From the NCBI GenBank assembly GCA_028689665.1, contig JAQVCR010000015.1, forward strand, positions 1-61,888: a DNA stretch of 61,888 nucleotides. The letters run 5' to 3'. The stretch's first letter is position 1. The number at the start of each line of letters is the position of its first letter. Shown piece by piece: positions 27,109-37,332 of the stretch. The notes under the pieces are model-generated. The model saw only the letters and a list, made by a program, of their open reading frames with translations, had not been told where the DNA came from and ran no database searches. Made by a program: the position numbers and the translations under genes. The stretch comes from Muribaculaceae bacterium. GTDB lineage: Bacteria; Bacteroidota; Bacteroidia; Bacteroidales; Muribaculaceae.

Positions 27109-27838
27109 CCAATAACCCTTTTTTCTTCCAGATTAATAATATTATAAGTCCGAATAACATACCACCTAAGTGTGCAAAGTGTGCTACACCACTCTGTATG
27201 CCACCAATGCCAAAGAATAGTTCTAGCACTCCGTATCCGATTACCAGATATTTAGCTTTAATTGGAATTGGAACAAACATAATATACATAGGTGCATTTG
27301 GGAACATCATACCGAAAGCCAAAAGAATGCCAAACACTGCGCCTGATGCTCCGATGGTGATAAAATTATTTAGAAATTCGTTTACATTAATTCCGTTTTG
27401 TAGTGCGTAAGATATTGCTTCTGCGCCTTTTATTGCTACTGCTCCGGTGCCATCGACAAGCGCAAATTCGCTTTGCCAAGTGAGCATCCACACAATTTGT
27501 TGAATGATTGCGGCACCAAGACCTGTGGATATGTAGTAGAAAAGGAATCTTTTTGCGCCCCACACTTGCTCTAGCACTTTACCAAATATGAGTAGAGAGA
27601 ACATATTGAAAAATAGGTGCATTATGCTGTGCGTGTCGTGCATAAACATATATGTGATGAGCTGTGCCGGGTTGAAATCGGGAGCCGACCAATAGTGTAA
27701 ACCTAAATATTTCACTAAGTCGATGCCTAGCGATTTAGGCAATACAATGCTTGCCAGCCACATCAGAGCATTTATTATAATTAAGTTTTTGGTTACCGAC
27801 GGAATAGATGCCAGAAAACCTTGACGTTGATACATCAT
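27092..27838 (-). CDS. Rhomboid-family intramembrane protease, first of a pair
   Basis: 248 aa, six membrane segments and almost no tail. HLFFNMFSLLIFG lies on segment 2, the catalytic serine is in TIGASGAVFG near residue 158, and the histidine is in FAHLGGMLFG near 227. A loop of about 30 residues between segments (about 118-148) is longer than in its partner. A CAAAAATA (complement TATTTTTG) -7 element sits at 27863-27870. It opens the rhomboid-rhomboid-EEP-M3 run. Confidence 0.9.
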   Translation of the reverse strand: MMYQRQGFLASIPSVTKNLIIINALMWLASIVLPKSLGIDLVKYLGLHYWSAPDFNPAQLITYMFMHDTHSIMHLFFNMFSLLIFGKVLEQVWGAKRFLFYYISTGLGAAIIQQIVWMLTWQSEFALVDGTGAVAIKGAEAISYALQNGINVNEFLNNFITIGASGAVFGILLAFGMMFPNAPMYIMFVPIPIKAKYLVIGYGVLELFFGIGGIQSGVAHFAHLGGMLFGLIILLIWKKKGLLGGNYF

Positions 27839-27862
27839 AATTGTTATTTAAATATTACACCA

Positions 27863-27870
27863 CAAAAATA
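27863..27870 (-). promoter_or_regulatory. -7 element for the rhomboid operon
   Basis: The complement reads TATTTTTG, fitting TAnnTTTG, 25 bases before the rhomboid start. No clear -33 TTTG is visible at the right distance. Confidence 0.4.
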
Positions 27871-27961
27871 ATCAAAATCTATCTATAAAATTAAGATATT
27901 ACTTAAACCTCAGAAGATTTAATATGTTTTAAATCAAAATACAGATATTAAGAAATGTTAT

Positions 27962-28417
27962 TTATAGAATGAGACCTTTGGGAAGTAGATTGCTGACATC
28001 GTGGTTGAATGATAATAATTCTCTTACTATCGAGCTGCTTATGTGGCTGTGTTCGGGGAGAGTGTAGAGTAAAACTGTTTCGATGCCTGTGAGCGAGCGA
28101 TTTACTTCGGCGAGATTTTTCTCGTATTCAAAGTCTTGAATCATTCTCACACCTCGAAGAATAAAATTTGCATTCTGAGTTTTTGCATATTCTACGGTGA
28201 GTCCACTATAAGAGGCGACTTCAATTCGAGGCTCGGAGGCGTATAATTGCCTTATCGAATCGATACGTTGCTGTGGAGTGAACATTGAATTTTTAGCTCC
28301 ATTTATTCCGATAGCAATGATAATCTTATCAAACAATGGTAATGCACGTTCAATGATTGAGTGATGTCCTATTGTGTAAGGATCGAAAGATCCCGGAAAG
28401 ATTGCTATTCTTTTCAT
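27962..28417 (-). CDS. coaD: Pantetheine-phosphate adenylyltransferase
   Basis: 151 aa, the family's usual size. It starts with the nucleotidyltransferase motif FPGSFDPYTIGH (about 7-18); GVRMIQDFEYE lies near 90-100 and the second ATP motif HISSSIVREL near 124-133. It joins ATP and phosphopantetheine to make dephospho-CoA, the fourth step of CoA synthesis. It follows parE by 6 bases, so the two share a transcript. Confidence 0.96.
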   Translation of the reverse strand: MKRIAIFPGSFDPYTIGHHSIIERALPLFDKIIIAIGINGAKNSMFTPQQRIDSIRQLYASEPRIEVASYSGLTVEYAKTQNANFILRGVRMIQDFEYEKNLAEVNRSLTGIETVLLYTLPEHSHISSSIVRELLSFNHDVSNLLPKGLIL

Positions 28418-28423
28418 ATTTAT

Positions 28424-30367
28424 TTATGATATTACTGAATCGTCTTCAACCACTAGGTTGTCGATAATGAATGTCTGACGTTCCATAGTGTTTTTGCCCA
28501 TATAGAATTCGAGCATATCTTTAACTAAATCGTCTTTGCGTAGCGACACTCTGTCGAGTCGTATGTTGGGACCTATAAATTCTTTAAATTCATCGGGCGA
28601 AATCTCACCAAGACCTTTGAATCGTGTAATCTCGGCGTTGTCGCCTAGCTTTTCGATGGCGTTTATTCGCTCTTCATCAGAGTAGCAATAATAAGTCTCT
28701 GCGCCTACAGCTCCGGCTTCTTTTTTCTTGCGGCTTTGTCGCTTGGCTTCTTTCTTGTTGCGAACACGGAATAGTGGGGTTTGGAGAATATATACATGCC
28801 CTTTCTTGATAAGGTCGGGGAAGAATTGTAATAAGAAAGTTATCATTAACAGGCGTATGTGCATACCATCGACATCGGCATCGGTGGCTATTATCACTTT
28901 GTTATATCTAAGTCCGTCAATACCGTCCTCTATGTTTAGGGCTGCTTGGAGTAGGTTAAATTCTTCGTTTTCATAAACTACTTTTTGCGTTTTCCCGAAG
29001 CTGTTTAGAGGCTTGCCTCGCAGTGAGAAAACGGCTTGAGTCTCGACGTCTCTGATTTTTGTTATGGATCCGGTTGCCGAGTCGCCTTCGGTAATGAATA
29101 TTGATGAGTCTTCTCGCTTCTCGCCTTTGTTATCGTTTAGGTGGATTCTGCAATCTCTAAGTTTTTTGTTGTGTAGTGATGATTTTTTTGCTCTTTCTCG
29201 TGCTTGCTTTGTTACTCCGGCTATTGCTTTACGTTCTTTTTCCGACTCTAAAATCTTTCGTAGCAGAGCTTCTGATGTGTTTGGCTCTTTATGTAGATAG
29301 TTGTCGAGTTCTTTCTTTATGAAGTCGTTGATAAATTTATATACGGTTATGCTGTCGGGAGCAGGCGATATATTGCTGCTGCCTAGTTTTGTCTTGGTCT
29401 GTGATTCAAATACGGGTTCTTGAATCTTTACGCTTATTGCAGCTACTATACCATTACGAATATCCGGATATTCAAAGTTGCGGTTAAAAAATTCTTTAAC
29501 GGTTCTTGTTAGCGCCTCGCGGAAAGCCGATTGGTGAGTTCCGCCTTGTGTGGTGTGCTGCCCGTTGACAAAAGAATAATATTCTTCGCCATATTGTGCT
29601 GTGTGAGTGATGACTACCTCTATGTCTTTGCCTTCAAGATGAATGATTGGATATAGTGGGTCGTTTGTCATATAGTCGCGCAACAAGTCGCTAAGACCGT
29701 TGCGAGAGTGGTATTTCTTGTCGTTAAGAATAATAGTAAGTCCGGTGTTGAGATAAGAGTAATTTTTCACCATAGTCTCTACATACTCTTCACGGAATTT
29801 ATATCCTTTGAAAATTGTATTGTCGGGGACAAATTGCACTAATGTTCCATTTTCTTCGCTCGTTGGTACAATCCCACTACTTTCTATTAGTTTGCCTCGT
29901 TCAAACGACGCAGTAACGGTCTCGCCATCTCTAATAGCTTGAATAAAAAATGCCGACGATAGGGCATTTGTGGCTTTGATACCAACGCCGTTAAGTCCTA
30001 CTGAATTTTTATAATTCGCCGAGTCGTATTTACCGCCCGTGTTCATTTTAGATGCGGCATCAATAACCGAGCCTAAAGGTATTCCTCGACCATAGTCGCG
30101 AATCGATACAGAATCATCTGATACTTCTACTTCTATTATCTTTCCAAAACCTTGATTATGCTCGTCGATCGCGTTATCCATAACCTCTTTAAAGATTACA
30201 TATATTCCATCGTCGCTTTGCGTGCCGTCGCCAAGCTTGCCAATATACATGCCCGGTCGTCGCCTGATATGTTCACGCCAATCAAGGGTTACAAGTTCGT
30301 TGTATCCATTATCTATTGGTTGAGAAGTCGTCTCTTCCATTATCTCATCTAATTCTTCTTCTGCCAT
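28424..30367 (-). CDS. parE: Topoisomerase IV subunit B (type IIA)
   Basis: 647 aa from the ATG giving MAEEELDEI; the open frame extends 12 codons further but includes promoter-like sequence. The GHKL ATPase has [10 protein letters not shown] and [10 protein letters not shown] (about 80-105) and a [14 protein letters not shown] segment. The TOPRIM domain has EGDSATGS (near 430) and [10 protein letters not shown] (near 510). The size and lack of an insert fit the ParE-like second GyrB paralogue of Bacteroidetes. The protein separates linked chromosomes together with ParC, which is not in the window. It is co-transcribed with coaD. Confidence 0.92.
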   Translation of the reverse strand: MAEEELDEIMEETTSQPIDNGYNELVTLDWREHIRRRPGMYIGKLGDGTQSDDGIYVIFKEVMDNAIDEHNQGFGKIIEVEVSDDSVSIRDYGRGIPLGSVIDAASKMNTGGKYDSANYKNSVGLNGVGIKATNALSSAFFIQAIRDGETVTASFERGKLIESSGIVPTSEENGTLVQFVPDNTIFKGYKFREEYVETMVKNYSYLNTGLTIILNDKKYHSRNGLSDLLRDYMTNDPLYPIIHLEGKDIEVVITHTAQYGEEYYSFVNGQHTTQGGTHQSAFREALTRTVKEFFNRNFEYPDIRNGIVAAISVKIQEPVFESQTKTKLGSSNISPAPDSITVYKFINDFIKKELDNYLHKEPNTSEALLRKILESEKERKAIAGVTKQARERAKKSSLHNKKLRDCRIHLNDNKGEKREDSSIFITEGDSATGSITKIRDVETQAVFSLRGKPLNSFGKTQKVVYENEEFNLLQAALNIEDGIDGLRYNKVIIATDADVDGMHIRLLMITFLLQFFPDLIKKGHVYILQTPLFRVRNKKEAKRQSRKKKEAGAVGAETYYCYSDEERINAIEKLGDNAEITRFKGLGEISPDEFKEFIGPNIRLDRVSLRKDDLVKDMLEFYMGKNTMERQTFIIDNLVVEDDSVIS

Positions 30368-30400
30368 TGCTTTAAAGTAGTTTTTCGCGAAAAATACGCA

Positions 30401-30408
30401 CAAATATA
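30401..30408 (-). promoter_or_regulatory. -7 element for parE-coaD
   Basis: The complement reads TATATTTG, an exact -7 match, 34 bases before the chosen parE start. It would lie at the longer frame's own start codon, which is why the downstream ATG was preferred. Confidence 0.5.
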
Positions 30409-30432
30409 GTAAATAAAAACGAAAAAGCGTTA

Positions 30433-31392
30433 TTAATGTCTTCTACATATTAGTTTTAGCGCATAATTAGCGATAATGCTACCACCGGATAAGCCAAGAG
30501 CAACGTATCGGTATAGCATAGCGAATACGGGGGTTAACAGGGTGTATGGCTTTATGCGTTGCATGATTGTTTTATATAGCTCGATACCTTTAGGTGAATG
30601 CTCGCGAGTGCAAAGTCCGGCGAGTGCAAGTCGGCGATATTCGAGCAGCAGTATTAGATATTCTTTATCGTTGCGGTTGCCGGCTTCGATACATTTCTGT
30701 GCAGTGTCGGTAGCGAGTAGCCATTGGTCGAGTTTCGGAGCATAGTTAATCCCACTTATCGACTCTTCTTGACAGAATATATTTATTAGAATTTTATCTT
30801 CAATATATTTTACGCGAGGCGATGCCAGTAGTATTCTAACTCCGAGTTCGAAATCGTCCCAGCCACGAATTTCATTGTTCCAGCCACCAATTTGTGTTAT
30901 CAAATCTTTCTTTATTGTGTAGCGCAGAGTGCATAGTGTGGAGTGCATAATGTGCTGAGCCAGCATATTGCTACCTAGTCGATGCTTCTCACGTTTCGAG
31001 CCATTAAGGTGGTTCATCACTGCTCGTGCAGCTACTAAATCCAGCTCGTCTCCACCGTCTTGTATTGCGTGATTGTAATATTCTATTAGTTCAGACTCCA
31101 TGGTGTCGTCGGAGTCGAAGAAAATAATCCACTCATTATTTGCTAATTCGATTCCTTTGTTTCGGGCAAATACTGCACCTTGTCGAGGCTCGAAAGCGTA
31201 GGTTATTGTAATATCTTTTCGAGTGTTGCTTTCGATGACATCATCGACAATTTTTTTTGTGTTGTCGTTAGAGTTGTTGTCGACAATGATTATATCTATA
31301 CCGTCGGTATGAGTCTGTGCTAATATCGAATCAATAGTGCGCGTGATAAGTTTGGCGCGGTTGTATGTGGGTATTATTATAGAAAATCTCAT
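30433..31392 (-). CDS. Family 2 glycosyltransferase
   Basis: 319 aa. GT-A fold: [20 protein letters not shown] at the start, [13 protein letters not shown] (about 32-44), ARNKGIELA (about 76-84) and the DxD-type [10 protein letters not shown] (about 93-102). [17 protein letters not shown] acceptor-side segment follows near 170-185, and a hydrophobic stretch near the C-terminus suggests membrane contact. It transfers a sugar from a nucleotide sugar; the sugar is unknown. It is divergent from two + glycosyltransferase genes. Confidence 0.88.
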   Translation of the reverse strand: MRFSIIIPTYNRAKLITRTIDSILAQTHTDGIDIIIVDNNSNDNTKKIVDDVIESNTRKDITITYAFEPRQGAVFARNKGIELANNEWIIFFDSDDTMESELIEYYNHAIQDGGDELDLVAARAVMNHLNGSKREKHRLGSNMLAQHIMHSTLCTLRYTIKKDLITQIGGWNNEIRGWDDFELGVRILLASPRVKYIEDKILINIFCQEESISGINYAPKLDQWLLATDTAQKCIEAGNRNDKEYLILLLEYRRLALAGLCTREHSPKGIELYKTIMQRIKPYTLLTPVFAMLYRYVALGLSGGSIIANYALKLICRRH

Positions 31393-31494
31393 GACTAAGA
31401 TAAAATATAGTGTAAATTTAATAAAAAAACTTTGAAAATAGGGCTAGTTCTTTTATTTTGGATTACTTTTATTGTGAAAATAAGAATATTGTAT

Positions 31495-32610
31495 ATGAAA
31501 ATACTTTTATTGGGCGATGCCAGCAATTTTCATAACACTTTGGCTGCTGCTTTACGAGCTAAGGGGCATTATGTTGTGGTTGCTTCCGGAGGCTCGGCAT
31601 GGATGAATACGAGGCGTGATATTGATATTGAGCGACGACCGGGAAAACTAGGTACAGCTCAATATGCTTTGCGTCTACTTCGATATTTGCCACAAATGCG
31701 AGGCTTTGATATTGTTCAAGTTCATAATCCGATATTTATTACTTTAAAACCGGCAAAATTATATTCTGTATTCGATTATCTGCGCAGGCATAATAAGGTT
31801 ATTATTTATGAGGCTCTAGGTACTGATTGCAATTATGTTCAAGCGTGTGTAGATGCTAAGGCGTTTAAATATTCCGATTTTAGAATAGCCACGTTGCCTT
31901 CGCCACATGCTATGCTGTTCCCCGACGAGGAACGATGCTGGCTCGATGAGGCGATGGTGCGCTATACTAATTATTTTATAAGTAAAGTAGATGGTGTAAT
32001 ATCTTGTCTATATGAATATTCTAAGACTTACGAGAGTATATTGCCAACGTCAAAGTTGGCTTATGGTGGTATTCCAATAGCAGTTTCTGAAAACAGTAAT
32101 TTAATTACAGAGGAGCCTGAGAAAGTGAGATTCTTTATAGGCATTCAGCGCGATCGTGCGGCGCTTAAAGGCACCGATATAATGCTGGAATCGCTGAAGA
32201 GAGTTGTCGCTCGTTATCCCGACAAGAGTGAAATGTGCGTTGTCGAGAATTTGCCATATAGCGAATATGTGGCTAAGATGAACGCATCGCATGTGTTGCT
32301 CGACCAGCTGTATTCTTACACTCCGGCAACGAATGCTTTGATAGCTATGTCGAAAGGGATTATTGCTGTTAGCGGAGCCGAACCAGAGTATTACGAATTT
32401 ATAGGCGAGGAAAATAATAAGCCAATAATCAATGTTTCGCCAATGGTAATTGGAGATGTAGAGGGAAAATTGGAATGGATTATAAAAAATAAGAATTTAT
32501 TACCCGAATTGTCTCGCAAGAGTCGTGATTTTGTTTTGAAGCACAATGACAGTATGATTGTGGCTCAGCGACATCTTGATTTCTGGCAAAAAATAAAATT
32601 ACAAAAATGA
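31495..32610 (+). CDS. GT-B glycosyltransferase (family 4-like)
   Basis: 371 aa from the ATG giving MKILLLGDASNFH; upstream codons in this frame are hydrophobic and begin only with TTG. The N-terminal half matches glycosyltransferase 4-like acceptor domains (LAAALRAKGHYVVVASGG; DIVQVHNP). The C-terminal half has an ATNALIAMSKGIIAV region near 275-290 with GAEPEYYEF in place of the usual donor-binding EGFG. Probably a surface-glycan enzyme. Its stop overlaps the next gene by 4 bases. Confidence 0.8.
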   Translation: MKILLLGDASNFHNTLAAALRAKGHYVVVASGGSAWMNTRRDIDIERRPGKLGTAQYALRLLRYLPQMRGFDIVQVHNPIFITLKPAKLYSVFDYLRRHNKVIIYEALGTDCNYVQACVDAKAFKYSDFRIATLPSPHAMLFPDEERCWLDEAMVRYTNYFISKVDGVISCLYEYSKTYESILPTSKLAYGGIPIAVSENSNLITEEPEKVRFFIGIQRDRAALKGTDIMLESLKRVVARYPDKSEMCVVENLPYSEYVAKMNASHVLLDQLYSYTPATNALIAMSKGIIAVSGAEPEYYEFIGEENNKPIINVSPMVIGDVEGKLEWIIKNKNLLPELSRKSRDFVLKHNDSMIVAQRHLDFWQKIKLQK

Positions 32611-33425
32611 AATTAGAGATTTTGATTTGTACTGTCGACGAACGTATAAATGCTGTGCCGGCAGTTGTGATGGCTCCCGACCCGGAAATTATTTATCTTG
32701 TGTCGTGGCAACAACGTAATGGCGTGTCGCATTGTGAATTGCCTAAGGAATTAATAAGAGATGATATTAGAATTTCTACTATTATGGGGCAGGGGCTAAG
32801 TCGTAATAGAAATAATGCTTTGAGCCAAGCAGTTGGCGATATATGCCTTATTGCCGACGATGATTTGAAATATGAGATAGAGAAGGTTAAGCGTATTTTA
32901 GATGTATTTGAGGGACACCCAACGCTGGATTTGGCAACATTTAAATATGTTTCGGTGAGTGAGAAGAAAGAATATCCGTCTTATTCATTTGATTTGCAGA
33001 ATATGCCTAAGGGTTATTATGTATGTTCGCTTGAAATGGCTTTTCGTCGCTCGTCGGTGCAAGGGAAATTGAAATTTAATGAGCTTATGGGAATTGGTTC
33101 ACCGGTGGTGAGCGCAGGCGAAGATGATATGTTTTTATTCGATGCGCTAGATGCCTCGTTGAGGTGCGAATTTTTTCCTATCGTGATTACTCGACACGAT
33201 GGACTGTCTACCGGTACCTGCCGAGCTGTCGAGCCGTCGGTGATAATGTCGAAAGGTGTGATTTTACGTCGGCTCTATCCTCACCAATATCATTTTCACT
33301 TTATTGTTGAGGCTTTTCGCCTAGCAAAGCGACATGGAGCGAGCCGATTTATGATAATGCACAATCTATACAAAGGAGCTGCATATTATAAGAAAGTAGA
33401 GAAGTGGAAAGTTGAGAATCAATAA
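32607..33425 (+). CDS. Glycosyltransferase, GT-A-like
   Basis: 272 aa. The N-terminus is MKLEILICTVDERI; GLSRNRNNAL (about 64-73) and the DxD-like CLIADDDLKYE (about 82-92) mark a family 2-type nucleotide-sugar site. SAGEDDMFLFDAL (about 169-181) resembles the catalytic-base segment. The C-terminus is basic and may touch the membrane. An ATGA overlap couples it to the preceding GT-B gene, so the two probably act on the same glycan. The glycan is unknown. Confidence 0.8.
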   Translation: MKLEILICTVDERINAVPAVVMAPDPEIIYLVSWQQRNGVSHCELPKELIRDDIRISTIMGQGLSRNRNNALSQAVGDICLIADDDLKYEIEKVKRILDVFEGHPTLDLATFKYVSVSEKKEYPSYSFDLQNMPKGYYVCSLEMAFRRSSVQGKLKFNELMGIGSPVVSAGEDDMFLFDALDASLRCEFFPIVITRHDGLSTGTCRAVEPSVIMSKGVILRRLYPHQYHFHFIVEAFRLAKRHGASRFMIMHNLYKGAAYYKKVEKWKVENQ

Positions 33426-33462
33426 CAAAAAAGGAGAGACTATCGAGCCTCTCCTTTTTGTT
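33424..33462. terminator. Bidirectional terminator
   Basis: Arms AACAAAA...GGAGAG (33424-33438) and CTCTCCTTTTTGTT (33449-33462) form a stem with A- and T-rich ends. It lies between the + glycosyltransferases and the - TlpA-like gene. Confidence 0.85.
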
Positions 33463-33478
33463 ACTGATATATTTCTGC

Positions 33479-34579
33479 TTAAAGACATTTCTTTACTTCC
33501 TCTGCAATTTTAGAAGGATCGATGACACGAGTTACCAATGCTCCATCTCGACCAATGATATAGGTCATTGGAATTGCGCCAACGTTGTATTTGACAATAT
33601 TTTCTGATTTTACGCCAGCCTCGTCATATACTGTTATCCATGGCAGGTTTTTTGCCGCCATTTTCCATTGAGCCACATCTACGTCTAAGCCTATTTGATA
33701 TATCTCAAGTCCTTGAGCTTTATGTGCCGAGTAAATGTCCGATAATACTTTATTGAATATTGGCGATTGCTCAGAAGTGTAGGCTGTGAAGTTTAACACC
33801 ACAACGTTTCCTTTTGATGAGCATTTGCCTAAATCTTGCATCTTTCCGTTCTCATCTGGTAGTGTAATGTCGATTATTTTAGCTTCCGAGGCATACACAG
33901 TGTCAAGATTCGCAATTGCGCTACGGCGTTTGCGCTGTCCGTCGAGAATTATATTAACAAGATATTGAGTGCGCGGGTCGTTTGGTTTATATGTGTTGTA
34001 AGCATTACCTACAGCTCCAATTATCTTTAAATCCATACTGTTCTCGGGCGAAAATAGTGGCTCGTCGTTCACTTGCTTGTTTATAATATAGTAGGCAAGT
34101 ATGCTACTCGGCTTTGCAAGAATTTGTTCAACTAGTTCGCGCTTAAATTCTTCTTTTTTAGTAACATCTTGCATTACATTTCCCGAATGCACGCTGATAG
34201 CTTGCGCTTTCTTGTCAATCTTCATCATATTCACGGCATCGTCGCTCCCTTCGAGAGTATAGTCGCTACCAAAAACCTCCTTAGATGTCTTTAGCGTGAT
34301 ACTTTCAATACTGTCGATAGGAAAATATATTGCCTTCTCGCCAAGCAAGATGCGATAAATTTCGGGGAAACCGGGAGCTTTTCGTTCCAGCTTAAAGTCT
34401 CCGCTGCCATCGGTGCGAGTAGAGTCGATGGTAAACCAACGGCCGTTAATCGAGGTCTGTAATAATAACGCAGAGTTATCGGCACCGGTTACCGTGCCCG
34501 ACAGTGTGAAGTTGTCGCTCTTTCCACACGATACAAGTGCAAGAGCAAAAATAGCTAATGATATGATATAAATTTTCAT
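33479..34579 (-). CDS. TlpA-like thioredoxin-fold lipoprotein (DUF4369 type)
   Basis: 366 aa from the ATG giving MKIYIIS. The lipobox LVSC lies at about residues 14-17. An N-terminal DUF4369-like beta domain (FTLSGTVTGADNSALLLQ, about 24-110) is followed by a helical middle and a C-terminal thioredoxin fold from about residue 235 (GNVVVLNFTAYTSEQSP). Where TlpA proteins have the redox motif WCxxC, this one has TSEQS, so it cannot act as a normal dithiol reductase. GAIPMTYIIGRDG is the cis-Pro segment. Probably a periplasmic lipoprotein; the function is unknown. Confidence 0.82.
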   Translation of the reverse strand: MKIYIISLAIFALALVSCGKSDNFTLSGTVTGADNSALLLQTSINGRWFTIDSTRTDGSGDFKLERKAPGFPEIYRILLGEKAIYFPIDSIESITLKTSKEVFGSDYTLEGSDDAVNMMKIDKKAQAISVHSGNVMQDVTKKEEFKRELVEQILAKPSSILAYYIINKQVNDEPLFSPENSMDLKIIGAVGNAYNTYKPNDPRTQYLVNIILDGQRKRRSAIANLDTVYASEAKIIDITLPDENGKMQDLGKCSSKGNVVVLNFTAYTSEQSPIFNKVLSDIYSAHKAQGLEIYQIGLDVDVAQWKMAAKNLPWITVYDEAGVKSENIVKYNVGAIPMTYIIGRDGALVTRVIDPSKIAEEVKKCL

Positions 34580-34752
34580 AGAAATGTTTGTTTTTTCAAT
34601 TTTTGTCAAAGTTAATTCTTTTTTTTTAAAGAAAGCACAGCAACCATAAATTTATAGTATTTGGTCGATATAAAATTTTATAAGTAATTTTATTTATAGA
34701 ATTAGAAATCATTTATATTATTCTCCACATTATCAGTAAATATCAGTAAAAA

Positions 34753-34787
34753 TTTGGCGGATTAACTTAAATAATTTTGTATCTTTG
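34753..34787 (+). promoter_or_regulatory. Promoter of pnp
   Basis: TTTG at 34753-34756 and TATCTTTG at 34780-34787, 23 bases apart, slightly longer than usual. The -7 box matches the consensus exactly and lies 28 bases before the start. Confidence 0.55.
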
Positions 34788-34815
34788 TCCCGATTTTACA
34801 AGAAGAAAAAAAATT

Positions 34816-37152
34816 ATGGTAACACCTATCAAGAAAACCATCGAACTCAGTGATGGACGTATCATTACACTGGAGACAGGTAAGCTTGCAAAGCAAGCAG
34901 ATGGAGCGGTAGAACTACGTATGGGCAACACAATGATGCTTGCTACTGTAGTTTCGGCACAAGAAGCCGGAGAAGGGGTAGACTTTATGCCTCTACAAGT
35001 TGAATACAAAGAAAAATTCTCGTCGTGTGGACGATTCCCAGGAGGATTTACAAAGCGCGAAGGTCGAGCTTCGGACTATGAGATTCTTACATCTCGTCTT
35101 GTCGACCGCGTGTTGCGTCCTCTTTTTCCAGAGAACTATCATGCAGACACTTTCGTAAACATTATTTTATTCTCATCTGATGGTGAGGATATGCCTGATG
35201 CACTTGCAGGTCTTGCAGCATCGGCTGCAATTGCTGTGAGCGACATCCCTTTTAACGGGCCTATCTCGGAAGTGCGAGTAGCACGTGTAGATGGACAATT
35301 CGTTATTAACCCTACATTCTCTCAACTTGAAAAAGCCGATATGGACTTGATGGTGGGTGCTACATTTGACAATATAATGATGGTTGAGGGTGAAATGGAC
35401 GAGGTTTCTGAAGCTGAATTGCTTGACGCACTTAAATGCGCACACGAAGCAATCAAGGCTCAATGTCAAGCTCAGATAGAATTTGCGCAAGAAGTTGGCT
35501 CAACTGTTAAGCGCGAATATTGCCACGAAACAAACGACGAAGACCTTCGTAAAGATGTATGGGCTAAATGCTATGATAAAGCTTACGCAGTGGCTAAGGC
35601 AGGAAATGCCGACAAGCACTGGCGTATGAACCAATTCGACGCTATCTGCAACGATTATCTTGCCGAAATGCCCGAAGAGGAATTAGCCGAGAAGTCAGCT
35701 CTAGTTAAACGCTATTATCACGATGTAGAGAAAGAAGCTGTACGTCGTTGCATCCTCGATGAGGGAATACGCCTTGACGGACGTACAACCACCGAAATTC
35801 GCCCTATCTGGTGCGAAACCGATTATATTCCGGGACCTCACGGATCGGCTGTATTTACACGTGGCGAGACTCAGGCTCTTGCAACTGTAACTCTTGGTAC
35901 TAAGCTCGACGAGAAAATTCTTGACGATGCTCTTAACCAAGGTCGCGAGCGTTTCCTTCTTCACTATAATTTCCCTCCATTCTCTACCGGTGAGGCTAAA
36001 GCTCAACGCGGAGTAGGTCGTCGTGAAGTAGGACATGGAAACCTTGCACACCGTGCGCTTAAACGTATGTTGCCCGATAATTTCCCTTATACAGTGCGTA
36101 TCGTTTCTGATATATTGGAATCTAACGGTTCTTCATCTATGGCTACTGTATGTGCCGGCACACTTTCACTGCTCGATGCAGGTGTAAAGATGAAACGCCC
36201 GGTTACAGGTATTGCCATGGGACTTATCTCTGATAAAGGCAATGTGAAATATGCAGTGCTTTCAGATATTCTAGGCGATGAAGACCACTTAGGAGATATG
36301 GACTTCAAGGTTACCGGTACTACAAATGGTATCACAGCCACTCAAATGGATATCAAGTGCGACGGACTTTCTTACGAAATTCTAGAAAAAGCACTTAATC
36401 AAGCACGTGAAGGACGTCTTCACATCTTGAACATTGTAAACGAAACTATTCCTGCACCTCGCGAAGACTATAAGCCTCAAGTGCCACGTATTGTTACTAT
36501 CACTGTAGATAAAGATTTTATCGGTGCTATCATCGGTAAGGGTGGTGAGACTATACAAGGAATACAAGAACAGACCGGTGCTGTTGTTTCTATCGATGAG
36601 GTAGATGGCAAAGGTATTGTTGAAATTTCGGCTGCTAACAAAGATGCAATCGATGCTGCAGTTGCTCGTGTAGAGGCTATTATTGCTGTACCTGAAGAGG
36701 GTGCTGTGTATACAGGACCGGTTAAGAGTATTCTTGACTTTGGCGCATTCGTTGAGTTCATGCCGGGCAAAGACGGACTTCTTCATATCTCTGAAATTTC
36801 TTACGACCGTATTGAAACAATGGAAAATTCGGGAATCAAAGAAGGTGATATATTAACTGTTAAACTTATCGAGGTGGATAAGAAAACAGGTAAATTCCGC
36901 CTTTCGATGAAAGCTCTACAAGAAAAACCTGAAGGATATGTTGAGCGTGAGCGCGCTCCACGTCAAGATCGTGGACCACGTCGCGACAATAATCGTGGTG
37001 GTTTTGGCGGAGGTTATCGTAACGACCGTAATGACCGTGGCGATCGCAACGATCGTGGACCACGTCGTGATAATGGCGACCGTCCTCAGCGTCGTGAGTT
37101 CCGTCATAATGACAATAACGAGAATAAAGAGCCTAATCAAAACAACGATTAA
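34816..37152 (+). CDS. pnp: Polyribonucleotide nucleotidyltransferase (PNPase)
   Basis: 778 aa from the ATG giving MVTPIKK. Two RNase PH-like domains with [11 protein letters not shown](T)KREGR in the first and [23 protein letters not shown] in the second flank the alpha-helical linker. A KH domain ([15 protein letters not shown], near 575) and an S1 domain ([18 protein letters not shown], near 635) follow. It degrades RNA from the 3' end using phosphate. The tail (from about 715) is very rich in R, D, G and N, with RND/RGP repeats, longer and more repetitive than in E. coli. The gene is alone between its own promoter and terminator. Confidence 0.96.
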   Translation: MVTPIKKTIELSDGRIITLETGKLAKQADGAVELRMGNTMMLATVVSAQEAGEGVDFMPLQVEYKEKFSSCGRFPGGFTKREGRASDYEILTSRLVDRVLRPLFPENYHADTFVNIILFSSDGEDMPDALAGLAASAAIAVSDIPFNGPISEVRVARVDGQFVINPTFSQLEKADMDLMVGATFDNIMMVEGEMDEVSEAELLDALKCAHEAIKAQCQAQIEFAQEVGSTVKREYCHETNDEDLRKDVWAKCYDKAYAVAKAGNADKHWRMNQFDAICNDYLAEMPEEELAEKSALVKRYYHDVEKEAVRRCILDEGIRLDGRTTTEIRPIWCETDYIPGPHGSAVFTRGETQALATVTLGTKLDEKILDDALNQGRERFLLHYNFPPFSTGEAKAQRGVGRREVGHGNLAHRALKRMLPDNFPYTVRIVSDILESNGSSSMATVCAGTLSLLDAGVKMKRPVTGIAMGLISDKGNVKYAVLSDILGDEDHLGDMDFKVTGTTNGITATQMDIKCDGLSYEILEKALNQAREGRLHILNIVNETIPAPREDYKPQVPRIVTITVDKDFIGAIIGKGGETIQGIQEQTGAVVSIDEVDGKGIVEISAANKDAIDAAVARVEAIIAVPEEGAVYTGPVKSILDFGAFVEFMPGKDGLLHISEISYDRIETMENSGIKEGDILTVKLIEVDKKTGKFRLSMKALQEKPEGYVERERAPRQDRGPRRDNNRGGFGGGYRNDRNDRGDRNDRGPRRDNGDRPQRREFRHNDNNENKEPNQNND

Positions 37153-37182
37153 TAGATATTTCGATCAAGACTTTTTAATAAT

Positions 37183-37214
37183 AAAAGCGAGGTACCACAT
37201 GGTATCTCGCTTTT
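37183..37214 (+). terminator. Terminator of pnp
   Basis: A 14-bp stem with one G-T wobble (37183-37196 with 37201-37214), a 4-base loop and a following T-run. Confidence 0.85.
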
Positions 37215-37274
37215 TCTTTGCCTATGCCCCGAATGGTAGTAATCTTATGGGGTAAGTTCTTCAGTCGGATAATA

Positions 37275-37321
37275 AAACAGCACCCACGAAATCATTTAAT
37301 ATTTGATTTCGTGGGTGCTGT
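37275..37321. terminator. Terminator of the S41 protease operon
   Basis: A perfect 19-bp inverted repeat (37275-37293 with 37303-37321) with a 9-base loop, 12 bases beyond the stop of the - protease gene. Confidence 0.85.
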
Positions 37322-37332
37322 TGTAATGTCGT

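Noticed and set aside
36938-37255. Open frame overlapping the PNPase tail
   Set aside because: It is a shifted reading of the repetitive RGD/RND codons and codes for an implausible V/I/A/T-rich peptide.
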